Positions 10,001 to 17,500 of a stretch of 39,806 bases of DNA are shown here, piece after piece. The notes beneath the pieces are model-generated. The model saw only the letters and a program-made list of their open reading frames with translations. It made no database searches and had not been told where the DNA came from. Within the stretch, counting starts at the first letter, position 1. Each line of letters begins with the position of its first letter. This stretch comes from a virus. Made by a program: the position numbers and the translations under genes. Location: positions 1-39,806 of IMG/VR virus record IMGVR_UViG_3300008261_000129, one strand, 5' to 3'.

Positions 10001-12450
10001 CCAGAAGTTCCAGAAGAACCACCACTACCAGAAGTTCCGCCACTACCAGAAGTTCCCGATGAACCCCCAGAACCAGAAGTTCCTGAAGTACCACCACTAC
10101 CGCTTGTACCAGACGTACCGCTCGTACCAGATGTACCAGAAGTTCCCGATGTACCAGAAGTTCCCGATGTACCACCCGTTCCAGCAGTTGCAGATGTACC
10201 ACCACTACCGCTTGTACCAGAAGAACCACCACTACCGCTTGTACCAGATGTACCAGAAGTTCCTGATGTACCGGATGTACCAGACGAACCACCACTACCA
10301 GAAGTTGATGATGTACCAGCACTACCAGATGTTCCAGAAGAACCAGCAGAGCCAGATGAACCGGCACTTCCACTATTACCTGTTCTAGAGAATGTTACAA
10401 CTAATTGTGCACCATTTACAGCAGGTAAAGTTCCACTAATCCAAGAAACAGGAATTTTATAATATCCAGTTGCTGCAGTTACAGCTCCAGTAACTAAAAA
10501 TATATTATTAATTGTACCACTATCTCTACTTGAAATAGTTAAGTATCCTCTTGCTGTTGTAGTTGTACTATCATCCCAAGTATCATACCAAGCCGTTTGG
10601 GTATTTGAACTTTGGTCAATGTTATCAATGAATATTTGAGATATAGCACCAGGTGATGTATTATTGTATGCAATATTACCATTACCAGGATCTGCATCAG
10701 TATTTGATGTATTGAAATTGTATTTTATTCCACCAGCTTGTCCGCTTGTACCAGACGTTCCACTTGTACCAGCACTACCAGCACTACCAGAACTACCCTG
10801 AGCTCCAGAAGTTCCTGATGTACCGCTTGTGCCAGAAGTTCCACTTGTACCAGAAGTTCCGGAAGAACCAGCCGAACCAGTTGAACCAGCTGAACCAGAT
10901 GTTCCTGAAACTCCGCTTGTTCCACTAGTACCATTTGTACCAGAAGTTCCAGAAGTTCCAGAAGTTCCTGATGTACCACTACTTCCCGAAGAACCACTAG
11001 CTCCACCAATACCGCTTGTACCAGAAGTTCCCGAAGTTCCAGATGAACCAGAAGTTCCAGATGAACCAGATGAACCCGATGTACCAGCACTACCTGTTGT
11101 ACCACTCGAACCACCAGCACCACTAATACCACCACTACCAGATGTTCCCGATGTTCCAGAAGTTCCCGATGTACCAGAAGTTCCTGATGTACCAGAAGAA
11201 CCACTTATACCCGATGAACCAGTTGTACCAGCAGAACCTGTTGTACCGCTACTACCACTTATTCCAGATGTACCACTACTACCACTTTGTCCGCTACTTC
11301 CCGATGAACCACCCGTACCAGAAGAACCAGCAGAACCAGCCGTACCAGAAGTTCCACTTATTCCAGATGTACCAGAAGTTCCCGAAGAACCCGTTGTACC
11401 ACTTGTACCAGAAGAACCAGAACTTCCAGAAGAACCACTCTGTCCGCTTGTACCAGAAGAACCAGTTGTACCTGATGTTCCCGAAGTTCCAGATGAACCA
11501 CCACTTCCAGAAGTACCAGCCGAACCTCTTGTACCAGAAGTTCCCGAAGTACCCGATGTTCCACCACTTCCAGATGTACCTGATGTTCCAGATGAACCAC
11601 CACTACCAGAAGTTCCCGATGAACCACCACTACCAGAAGTACCAGAAGTTCCACCACTACCAGATGTACCACTTGAGCCGGAAGTTCCACCACTACCAGA
11701 AGTTCCGCTTGTGCCAGAAGTTCCAGAAGACCCAGATGTACCACTTGTACCAGACGTACCAGAAGTACCAGAAGTTGCTGCGGCAAATCTTCTGCTAATT
11801 CTACCTGTTGTTGTATTCAATACCAACACCTCATTTGTTGTATTATCGGTTGGAATTGAATCACCAGTTACTAAAATAGAACCACTTACAGAAAGAGAAC
11901 CAGTTATTTCTTGCTTATCATTTGTTCTATCTCCAAATTTGTTAGAACCAGATGCATAAATTATAGAAGATGAAATATATTGTGCAAAAAATTCAGTTGT
12001 TTGAATTCTTCCAGCTACATTTAAATTTTGAGAAATTTGCACAGAACCAGTTACACCCAAACTACTACTAATTGTAGTTGGTACATTTATTTCCAATCCT
12101 CTATTTGGGGAAATTATAGCTTCAGCTGAACCTGATTTTAATCTATCTATATCACCAATAGATGATGCTTGTATATTAAATAATCCACTACCATCACCTC
12201 TAAATAATGATGCTGTGATTGAAGATGAAATTGCTAAAGACCCACTAATTTGAGTATTTGCTTTTAATTCCAAAGGCAATGTACCAAATGAATCAATTTC
12301 ATATGTTTGTACACCAGAAGCAGTAATTTTTCCAACTACATTCATTGATGCAGATGAAAAATCTACTATTCTACTTCCACTTACAAATAAAGCAACTAAG
12401 GATGAACTTAATTGATTTAATCCATTAGGACTTTTACCCAAATACTCCAT
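4069..12450 (-). CDS. Giant collagen-like tail fibre with C-terminal S74 self-cleaving chaperone
   Basis: A 2,793-residue fibre. Order: N-terminal beta repeats of SGSLxVSG/GDGSGLFNI type (about 1-215); collagen-like Gly-X-Y rod rich in Gly-Thr-Ser (about 226-572); a globular beta domain (about 573-690) starting GGIKYNFNTSNTDADPGNG; second collagen-like rod (about 690-887); an adaptor (LTFDGTNLRVTGN); then a long beta-rich shaft with eight or nine spaced YDxNDTxYYLDPN-like motifs. The C-terminus is an intramolecular chaperone of the S74 family: SDRRAKENI places Ser2686 and Lys2691 in the family's Ser/Lys catalytic dyad, followed by a charged coiled coil. In this family the chaperone trimerises the fibre and then cuts itself off before the serine. 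The ATG at 12450 lies 12 bases after the preceding stop and has only a weak Shine-Dalgarno. Likely a receptor-binding or whisker fibre. Confidence 0.9.
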   Translation of the reverse strand: MEYLGKSPNGLNQLSSSLVALFVSGSRIVDFSSASMNVVGKITASGVQTYEIDSFGTLPLELKANTQISGSLAISSSITASLFRGDGSGLFNIQASSIGDIDRLKSGSAEAIISPNRGLEINVPTTISSSLGVTGSVQISQNLNVAGRIQTTEFFAQYISSSIIYASGSNKFGDRTNDKQEITGSLSVSGSILVTGDSIPTDNTTNEVLVLNTTTGRISRRFAAATSGTSGTSGTSGTSGSSGTSGTSGTSGSGGTSGSSGTSGSGGTSGTSGSGGSSGTSGSGGSSGTSGTSGSGGTSGTSGTSGTRGSAGTSGSGGSSGTSGTSGTTGSSGTSGQSGSSGSSGSSGTSGTTGSSGTSGTSGISGTSGTAGSAGSSGTGGSSGSSGQSGSSGTSGISGSSGTTGSAGTTGSSGISGSSGTSGTSGTSGTSGTSGTSGSGGISGAGGSSGTTGSAGTSGSSGSSGTSGSSGTSGTSGTSGIGGASGSSGSSGTSGTSGTSGTSGTNGTSGTSGVSGTSGSAGSTGSAGSSGTSGTSGTSGTSGTSGTSGAQGSSGSAGSAGTSGTSGTSGQAGGIKYNFNTSNTDADPGNGNIAYNNTSPGAISQIFIDNIDQSSNTQTAWYDTWDDSTTTTARGYLTISSRDSGTINNIFLVTGAVTAATGYYKIPVSWISGTLPAVNGAQLVVTFSRTGNSGSAGSSGSAGSSGTSGSAGTSSTSGSGGSSGTSGTSGTSGTSGTSGSGGSSGTSGSGGTSATAGTGGTSGTSGTSGTSGTSGTSGTSGTSGSGGTSGTSGSGGSSGTSGSGGTSGSGGSSGTSGTSGTSGTSGSGGSSGTRGTAGSGGTSGTSGTSGTSGTSGSGGTSGSGGSSGTSGSGGTAGTSGSGGTSGLLSLSGTTDNGVITLNGTAPNGTVESNLTFDGTNLRVTGNATITGNLTVSGTTTSINTVTLSTNDSMITLTGYATGSGSPINVNSGIEVVRNASATRQFYWSEANSRWTADANFRVEGNVTLSGTIDTGIGATEVYLMNQNIRTTDSVTFAGITGPLTGNSTSTDQLNVFDTRSSVTGPQTGGRKVRADFLANSTDGLSDGGTYHGVLTFQQWGDSSGGGTRQLGFTDNDNLWIRGSGGGLSSYGSWKRIMDTTTYSYAANMNQNVRTSDNVSFQYVFGTYANFSAGNSENPTIGQIWTQSTGDNYLRKSTPAHFRSQVTDGVYIPINPDGDGASWNYSDENPTINGIYVGGGQRFGADGDVNGGFLQARIINATNGGFVNSAIGYYIGNNDFGANSSTYSTTRVIDGSGNFYATGGNITISKSGTNSYINFNAQSNDPGYIRHYESSNTARMYFSVSDDNGTNDYFGFGYSGDTERFLVYASGRIDTPILYDRDNTGYYLDPNSTSIVDIMEFGGDISTNTSNGSKIFGMFVPDGKYQTRNWHAGDGGYVWGGMQYRTGLTDSPIGSYAHSGNFAGWAGWRQNGWVPIDRTKTYKVSAWIRTTSGNPYCYLSFTQAGYDYSQPDNGGWGQPYYWSGVAPSSWTEYTMTIGPAGSGAGYTWYSYARFMQLGFLHNYLYSGYSGNAEFIGFKIEEIDNTLANNTTVLGDLYAARLIDWNDNNYIMDPTGQSRLARLNLSDAQVQASNNAGGRVRISSYTTGTSEINANTYNIVLGPSSTRSGTGYYAGIAINGLLNYGGGTGYDVAPHIWIGAQYRDTPGSERSDFIIAVKSGVGTSGTGTDIPQTRVRVDYDGIMTVSNRVTVPYLYTDYFYDNGGTFLFRVGTGSGTTRHINLGNSTSDPSSVGSATGITSGQRSDNNPYYLMYVKSPYNNGYSTYTRLSLGWHTGLELGGNASYGGTTIFNDSPGVSSTILMSIGRGDQHVRISNNLYLPYIQDSTDGSYYLDFNGTSRLNELIVNSYVTQNNDGGTFLVSNVSENNNWIFQENARGWGIFYFNKGSQSGQTYGTYSTVGAETFFVGQSNGPSMPGWVGYNSSSRIAAMISHYTGYIWSNSTIYAAGEMRAPIFYDANDPNYRVDPNGDSRLWYLGVGYALPSKRLHVIGDHGSSSWRLSLGSAYNGSGQGEVSLQAWVSEPGNTWNGAGFGYNVDNNLNANTNTYYWGRMNTSHGQGYFRFEQDGGIVLYNTNTSGTRYTNQYWGINYTYVYNYLEAANSLRAPIFYDSNDTGYKLDPNSTDNDALRIRGGALHGPNPSWGAYMYVGSNGRPNSWGSAVVTNGNLHLDCQNGYETYINHYSGNRTFLYEIRTNFIYDRDDTTFYLDPNGTSQIRYMVVWSGNSIQMNGANNSGGFIAFNNPSTYWGLIGNQTTNDWRLGWGATTSMYGWNLRWDNGSTVWANGSFRAPIFYDSDDTYWYIDPSTSGVSANFRGAVRVIDYFSPNGFPNWSDVAWLGRYDQTQGSYPMYSPGAMWGIHFQRSSDGASIGMVTRGGGYNDYNLVVNWGDDSGDILEYRFNNGRVALMAEGGQFYTPIMYDNNDSSWYSDPNSNSNLQFIECRRYGFRYPGGDSGIGAEAYNMFQEAGGWGYPYPDLRIAYHTGIKLGANSSYEGTRIYDDYPMGTIRWQFNGGSGYNYQYTWTNLTGYHGHYSGINGAHWYPNDITYGAWRMNGNRNGWYGHAIDSAYLPHFMWESGNGGIYLQNAGRWVLYHSLGNNCTGLGTSATSGAYGIYVNRGIYATENIVAYSDRRAKENIITIDNALDRVLNMRGVFYNRIKDETKTRQVGVIAQEVLEIVPEAVTYAEDVDEYGVAYGNLAGVFIEAIKEQNEIIKNQEKEIEELKEIVNKLILNNKG
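9790..10373 (-). repeat. Collagen-like Gly-Thr-Ser coding repeat, second rod of the 2,793-residue fibre
   Basis: About 195 residues of uninterrupted Gly-X-Y with X and Y almost always Thr, Ser, Gly or Ala and no proline. The 9-base periodicity is visible in the DNA (plus strand GTACCAGAAGTTCC and variants). Bacterial and phage proteins of this kind form triple-helical rods. Confidence 0.85.
10735..11775 (-). repeat. Collagen-like Gly-Thr-Ser coding repeat, first rod of the 2,793-residue fibre
   Basis: About 347 residues of Gly-X-Y, mostly Gly-Thr-Ser and Gly-Ser-Ser, with scattered Ile, Gln, Asn, Arg and Val in X or Y. Codons vary strongly while the amino acids hardly change. It is separated from the second rod by a globular domain at about 10380-10730. 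Confidence 0.85.
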
Positions 12451-12462
12451 TCATTACAACTT

Positions 12463-12795
12463 TTATGTTATCTCCAATACTGAAACAATTACATCTGCCG
12501 AATTAGCCAATGATGATGTTACTGAAAGAAAATCTCCAGTTTCCAAAACTAACTTTTGTTCACCACCAACCAAAACTTCAGAACTACCAGGCACAATTAA
12601 TGCATCTTTAACTAAATAAGCAGCTTTATTTGCTGATGTATCTCTAATCATTACACTAACTGAAATATTATTTGAATTTACATTAGCAACACCAACTCCA
12701 ATTACAGTTGTAGATGTGTTAGCAGGTGCTTCATAAACTTTAACACCCGTTGTTCCAATTGAACCTGTTATACTATTTTTAAATGAGTTTGCCAT
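12463..12795 (-). CDS. Small beta-sandwich virion protein (fibre-associated)
   Basis: A 110-residue protein of beta strands: KVYEAPANTSTTVIGVGVAN, SVSVMIRDTSA, then SEVLVGGEQKLVLETGDFLS and DVIVSVLEIT. Small jelly-roll-like proteins with the KLVLExGDxIxVTS...SVLE ending are common in tail or fibre clusters of aquatic phages; their exact role is not settled. Its N- and C-terminal halves match the two ends of the 304-residue protein at 25767-26681, so the two are probably related. The start lies 14 bases after the stop of the 93-residue gene, and its stop is 12 bases before the 2,793-residue fibre. The three read as one operon, which points to a connector or cap for that fibre (inference). Confidence 0.75.
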   Translation of the reverse strand: MANSFKNSITGSIGTTGVKVYEAPANTSTTVIGVGVANVNSNNISVSVMIRDTSANKAAYLVKDALIVPGSSEVLVGGEQKLVLETGDFLSVTSSLANSADVIVSVLEIT

Positions 12796-12809
12796 TTATT
12801 TTTATTTTT

Positions 12810-13091
12810 TTATCCCAATGCTATTGCAAAGGCTATCGCTGAATCTAAAACGTTTACACCATCAACCAAATAACCACCTGCTGTCAAATAAATAGAACCA
12901 GTTATAATTTGTGAACCACTTACGTTTAGTTTATTTGTTACATTCAAATCAGCAAAAGTAGCTTGTTGTACTTCAATTGTACCTTTAAATGAACCCGTAA
13001 GAGAACCAGTAAATGAACCACTTAAGTCCGCATATGCGTTCACTCTATCTTGAATAATTGAACCTGAAAATATTGGACTGTGTATTACCAT
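12810..13091 (-). CDS. Short FTGS-repeat fibre protein
   Basis: A 93-residue protein made of the same beta-repeat vocabulary as the giant fibres: ADLSGSFTGSLTGSFKGTIE, LNVTNKLNVSGSQIITGSIY, then a hydrophobic C-terminus (VNVLDSAIAFAIALG). It looks like a free-standing version of one or two fibre repeats, perhaps a trimeric adaptor that caps or extends a larger fibre. The ATG at 13091 has an AGG Shine-Dalgarno (AAGCAGGTAAA) and a TATTTATA element 25 bases upstream, so it probably starts the operon 93-residue gene, 110-residue gene, 2,793-residue fibre, 143-residue gene. It has no catalytic motif. Family assignment beyond the repeat type is not possible. Confidence 0.75.
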   Translation of the reverse strand: MVIHSPIFSGSIIQDRVNAYADLSGSFTGSLTGSFKGTIEVQQATFADLNVTNKLNVSGSQIITGSIYLTAGGYLVDGVNVLDSAIAFAIALG

Positions 13092-13116
13092 TTTACCTGC
13101 TTATTTTTCGTATAGG

Positions 13117-13124
13117 TATAAATA
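13117..13124 (-). promoter_or_regulatory. TATTTATA element upstream of the 93-residue gene
   Basis: The sense strand reads TATTTATA inside GGTTTATATTTATACC, 25 bases before the ATG at 13091, in the 49-base gap after the chaperone-like gene. No hairpin terminator is visible in this gap, so transcripts from upstream may read through. The promoter role is inferred from recurrence. Confidence 0.4.
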
Positions 13125-13140
13125 TAAACCAATCCTTCTT

Positions 13141-13584
13141 TTAAGGTTTTACAGGCCATACTATACTAAAAGGGTTTGATTGTGTTGTAACATCTCTTAA
13201 TTCTTGTCTATATGATTGCCAAATAGTTTTTGTTTCATTTGGAATATCACCTAATTGAGTCCAATCACATTCTTGAAGTAATTCAGTTCTTATTTGTCTA
13301 ATTTCTTCCCATTTCAAATCAATTCTACTACTTATTTCAGAATCACTTGCATTTGTTTGTTCCCAATTTTGATAGTAAACACCATCTACTAATATCGGAG
13401 TTCCTTCTACAATATTTTTTGTATAATCATTTGGTTTAGGTGTTTGTCTTACTTCGTAAATATCAAACTCACCCATTAAATTTTCTGTCATTTCTGATGG
13501 GAAGCTTGTGCGTGGATTATCCTCTCTTAATTTTTCCAAAGAGTATGGATAAGTAATTGTGTTATTTATAATTCTTAAATACAT
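13141..13584 (-). CDS. Phage tail assembly chaperone-like protein
   Basis: A 147-residue protein. The C-terminal third (RTELLQECDWTQLGDIPNET ... WQSYRQELRDVT ... NPFSIVWP) matches the conserved layout of Phage_tail_APC-type domains, in which a DWTQ motif is followed by W..YRQ.LRD and a final WP. The N-terminal half (SLEKLREDNPRTSFPSEM ... FDIYEVRQTPKP) also follows the usual form of these proteins, which often lie beside fibre genes and are thought to help tail or fibre assembly. The gene begins just after the stop of the 301-residue adhesin gene, so the two are probably translationally coupled. Its location suggests service to the neighbouring fibres, but a direct partner cannot be read from the sequence. 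Confidence 0.78.
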   Translation of the reverse strand: MYLRIINNTITYPYSLEKLREDNPRTSFPSEMTENLMGEFDIYEVRQTPKPNDYTKNIVEGTPILVDGVYYQNWEQTNASDSEISSRIDLKWEEIRQIRTELLQECDWTQLGDIPNETKTIWQSYRQELRDVTTQSNPFSIVWPVKP

Positions 13585-13587
13585 ATT

Positions 13588-14493
13588 TTATTTCCAAGTT
13601 GATGGTATTGATGCAAAGTTTGATAAACCAGTACAATTTCTAAATGCAGCTGTTCCAGCTGGCGTTGGTGTTCTATTCCAAAGTTCTGGAGCAGTACCAG
13701 TTAATGCATTTGAAGTTGAACTCATATTATAAACGTTGTTAAAAATTGTTACATTAGTATTATATGTAAATTGTAATACGTTTGTTAATGATAAGCAGTT
13801 TCTAAACGTACCAGAAAAGTTTGTTGCATTTACATTCAAATCAAATAAAGTAGATGGTACGGATGTCAACGCAGTACATGCAAAGAAACAAGATGAAAAT
13901 GTTGTTGCATTTGGTACATTATCAAACAATCCATTAGGTACACTAGTTAATGTCAATATTGATGCAAATGTATTTGAAAATGTTGTTGCACTTGGTGAGT
14001 AATCAAAAAGGTCAGATGGTATTGATGATAATTTAGTAGCTTGAAATGCAGAGTTAAAACTTACCACTTCTGCTAATCCGGTGTAACCACCCACTCCACT
14101 CAAAGTACCACTACCAGGTATCGCTGTTAAATTACCACAGCCATAAAAATTAATTGTTCTTAATCCAACAATACCCCATTGTACCAATTCGGTAATTAAA
14201 CTTCTAATAGCTGAGTTGTTGTTTACTGTAAATCCTGGCATAAACCCACTAATAGTAATTGTATATGTTCCAGGTGAAACGTATGTATGAATTCTATTTA
14301 CAGAAGATGATGAAGTTATTAATGGTGAATTGGCAGTACCATCACCCCAACTAATTATCACAGATGGAGTCAATGAACCATAATCCGATAAGGGTACAGT
14401 AAAAACAGTATTTGCAGCAGTTGTTGTTACTTTAAATACAAATGGAAATACTTGTGCCGAATCTGAAGGTATTAATTTTCTTGCTATACTCAT
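13588..14493 (-). CDS. PKD plus BspA-type leucine-rich-repeat adhesin
   Basis: A 301-residue protein. Residues about 20-95 form a PKD-like beta domain with the WGDG signature and the closing HTYVSPGTYTITISG strand pair. From about 115 to the end there are BspA/DUF285-type leucine-rich repeats of about 25 residues: LTSVPNGLFDNVPNATTFS, CTALTSVPSTLFDLNVNATN, CLSLTNV, CTGLSNFASIPSTWK, each with an aromatic and Cys-containing turn. Both domain types bind proteins or glycans in bacterial surface adhesins. There is no signal peptide, as expected for a virion protein. It follows the 3,730-residue fibre by 11 bases with no clear Shine-Dalgarno, and precedes the chaperone-like gene. A receptor-binding tip for the fibre is plausible but inferred. 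Confidence 0.8.
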   Translation of the reverse strand: MSIARKLIPSDSAQVFPFVFKVTTTAANTVFTVPLSDYGSLTPSVIISWGDGTANSPLITSSSSVNRIHTYVSPGTYTITISGFMPGFTVNNNSAIRSLITELVQWGIVGLRTINFYGCGNLTAIPGSGTLSGVGGYTGLAEVVSFNSAFQATKLSSIPSDLFDYSPSATTFSNTFASILTLTSVPNGLFDNVPNATTFSSCFFACTALTSVPSTLFDLNVNATNFSGTFRNCLSLTNVLQFTYNTNVTIFNNVYNMSSTSNALTGTAPELWNRTPTPAGTAAFRNCTGLSNFASIPSTWK

Positions 14494-14504
14494 AACTATA
14501 ATTA

Positions 14505-17500
14505 TTAACTCATATTTTTACCAACTACAAATCCATAATAAGTAGTACCACCATCAAATGTAAAGAATGTCAATACATCTACACCAGTTGATGTTAATAT
14601 AGGTGCACTTCCACCAGCCCAATCCAAATTAACTGGCCATGTTAATGCGTATGTACCAGCATTAACCATAGTAAATGTAAATCCGAATGAATTTGATGCA
14701 GGTGCGTTACTAAATGCAATTGTTGAAGTTGCGTTAAATTGTCTTCTAAAATTATTTCCTAATGAAAGGTCTAATGTTACACTTCCGCCTGTACCATAAT
14801 CGTAATAAGTTTCTCTATATGTGGTTGATGCTATATTTCCAGTTACAGACATCGTAGTTCCATCAAAAGTTAAATTACTTTCAACGATTGCAGCCACAGG
14901 GGTTGCTTGGTATGTCAATAAACCATTATCAGTTGCTCCAGTCAAACTAAATCCGTTTGTACCAGAAGTTCCAGATGTAAAGTTTGGTGGAGTTGTACCA
15001 GAAGTACCAGAAGTACCAGTTAAACCAGCAGTTCCGGATGTACCAGAAGTAAAGCCAGGAGGCGTAGTACCCGATGTACCAGAAGAACCTGTTTCGCCTG
15101 AAGTTCCAGCAGTACCCGATGTAAAGTTTGGTGGAGTTGTACCCGAAGTACCCGATGTACCAGTTTCTCCACTAGTACCACCACTACCGCTTGTACCCGA
15201 TGTAAAGCCCGGAGGTGTAGTACCCGATGTACCAGAAGAACCAGCCGAACCCGTAGCTCCAGGTGCACCACTACTTCCGCTTGTACCAGATGAACCAAAG
15301 AATGTACCATCTAAACCACTTGTACCAGAAGTTCCATTTGTACCCGTAGAACCTGATGTTCCGTTTGAGCCCGATGTTCCGTTTGAGCCCGATGTACCAG
15401 AAGTTCCAGAAGTTCCCGATGAACCAAAGTAAGTTCCATCAAATCCAGAAGTACCACTTATACCAGAAGTTCCCGATGTACCCGATGTTCCATTCGTACC
15501 CGTAGAGCCAGATGTACCAGAAGTTCCTGATGTACCAGAAGAACCAAAGTAAGTTCCATCAAATCCAGAAGTACCACTACTTCCAGAAGTTCCTGATGTA
15601 CCTGATGTACCACTACTTCCAGCAGTTCCAGAAGAACCAGAAGTTCCTGATGAACCAAAATAAGTTCCATCGAAACCAGAAGTACCACTACTTCCAGAAG
15701 TACCATTTGAACCAGCTATACCGCTTGTACCAGAACTTCCTGAAGTGCCATTTGTACCGCTACTTCCAGAAGTACCACTACTTCCAAAGAATGTACCATC
15801 TAAACCAGAAGTTCCTGATGAACCAGCCGTACCAGTAGTACCGCTTGAACCAGAAGTACCAGCTCCAGATGTACCCGATGTACCACTACTTCCAGAAGAA
15901 CCAAAATAAGTTCCATCTAAACCAGAAGTACCAGACGAACCACTTGAACCAGACGTACCAGACGAACCTGCGCCCGAAGTTCCAGAAGAACCACTACTTC
16001 CAGAAGAACCAAAATAAGTTCCATCTAAACCAGAAGTTCCTGAAGAACCGCTTGAGCCACTACTTCCAGAAGTTCCATCCGTACCAGAAGTACCATTTGA
16101 ACCAGATGTACCAGAAGTTCCTGATGAACCAAAGAATGTACCATCTAAACCAGAAGTTCCAGATGAACCAGACGTTCCAGCAGTTCCATTACTACCAGAA
16201 GTTCCAGATGTGCCGCTTGTACCAGAAGAACCAGAAGTTCCTGATGAACCAAAGTAAGTTCCATCTAAACCACTTGTACCAGAAGTTCCGGAAGTTCCGC
16301 CTGTACCATTTGTTCCGCTTGAACCACTTGTACCAGCAGTACCAGTGCTTCCGCTTGTACCAGACGTTCCAGAAGTTCCTGAAGAACCGAAGAATGTACC
16401 ATCTAAACCAGAAGTTCCAGACGTTCCCGATGTACCGCTTGTACCAGACGAACCAGAAGTTCCCGATGTACCAGAAGTACCTGAAGAACCAAAATAAGTT
16501 CCATCTAAACCGCTTGTACCAGAAGTTCCTGATGTACCATCTGAACCAGAAGTACCTTGAGTTCCAGAAGTTCCAGAAGTACCAGATGAGCCTGATGTAC
16601 CATCCGAACCACTTGTGCCCGATGTACCATCAATACCACTTGTACCAGAAGAACCAGTTGAACCGCTTGAACCAGAAGTTCCCGAAGTTCCCGAAGTTCC
16701 GCTTGTACCATCACTTCCAGATGTACCACTACTACCGCTTGTACCAGATGAACCAGTTGTACCCGATGTACCTTCAGAACCATCCGTACCACTTGTACCA
16801 CTCGAGCCAGATGTTCCGCTTGTACCATCTGAACCAGAAGTTCCCGATGAACCAGATGTACCATCCGAGCCCGTAGTTCCAGAAGAACCCGTAGTTCCAG
16901 AAGACCCAGCTGAACCAGAAGAACCAGAAGAACCAGCTGTCCCAGAAGTACCATCACTACCAGAAGTTCCTGAACTACCAGATGAACCAGAAGTTCCAGA
17001 AGAACCTGTTGTACCAGATGTACCGCTTGAACCGGATGTACCACTACTACCGCTTGTACCATCCGTACCAGAAGTTCCCGAAGAACCACTACTTCCAGAA
17101 GTTCCGCTTGTTCCAGAAGAACCGCTTGAACCAGAAGTTCCTGATGTACCATCCGTACCAGAAGTTCCAGAAGTTCCGCTTGTACCAGAAGAACCAGAAG
17201 AACCTGTTGTACCGCTTGAACCGCTTGAACCAGAAGTACCCGATGTACCATCTTCTCCAGAAGTACCTGATGTACCGCTTGTGCCAGAAGTTCCGCTTGT
17301 ACCAGAAGTTCCCGAAGAACCCGTTGTACCAGAAGTACCACTTGTGCCAGAAGAACCAGAAGTTCCCGATGTACCAGAAGTACCACTTATACCATCCGAA
17401 CCAGAAGTTCCAGATGTTCCCGATGAACCACCACTACCAGAAGTTCCTGATGTGCCACTTGTACCAGAAGTTCCACCACTACCTGATGAACCACTTGAAC

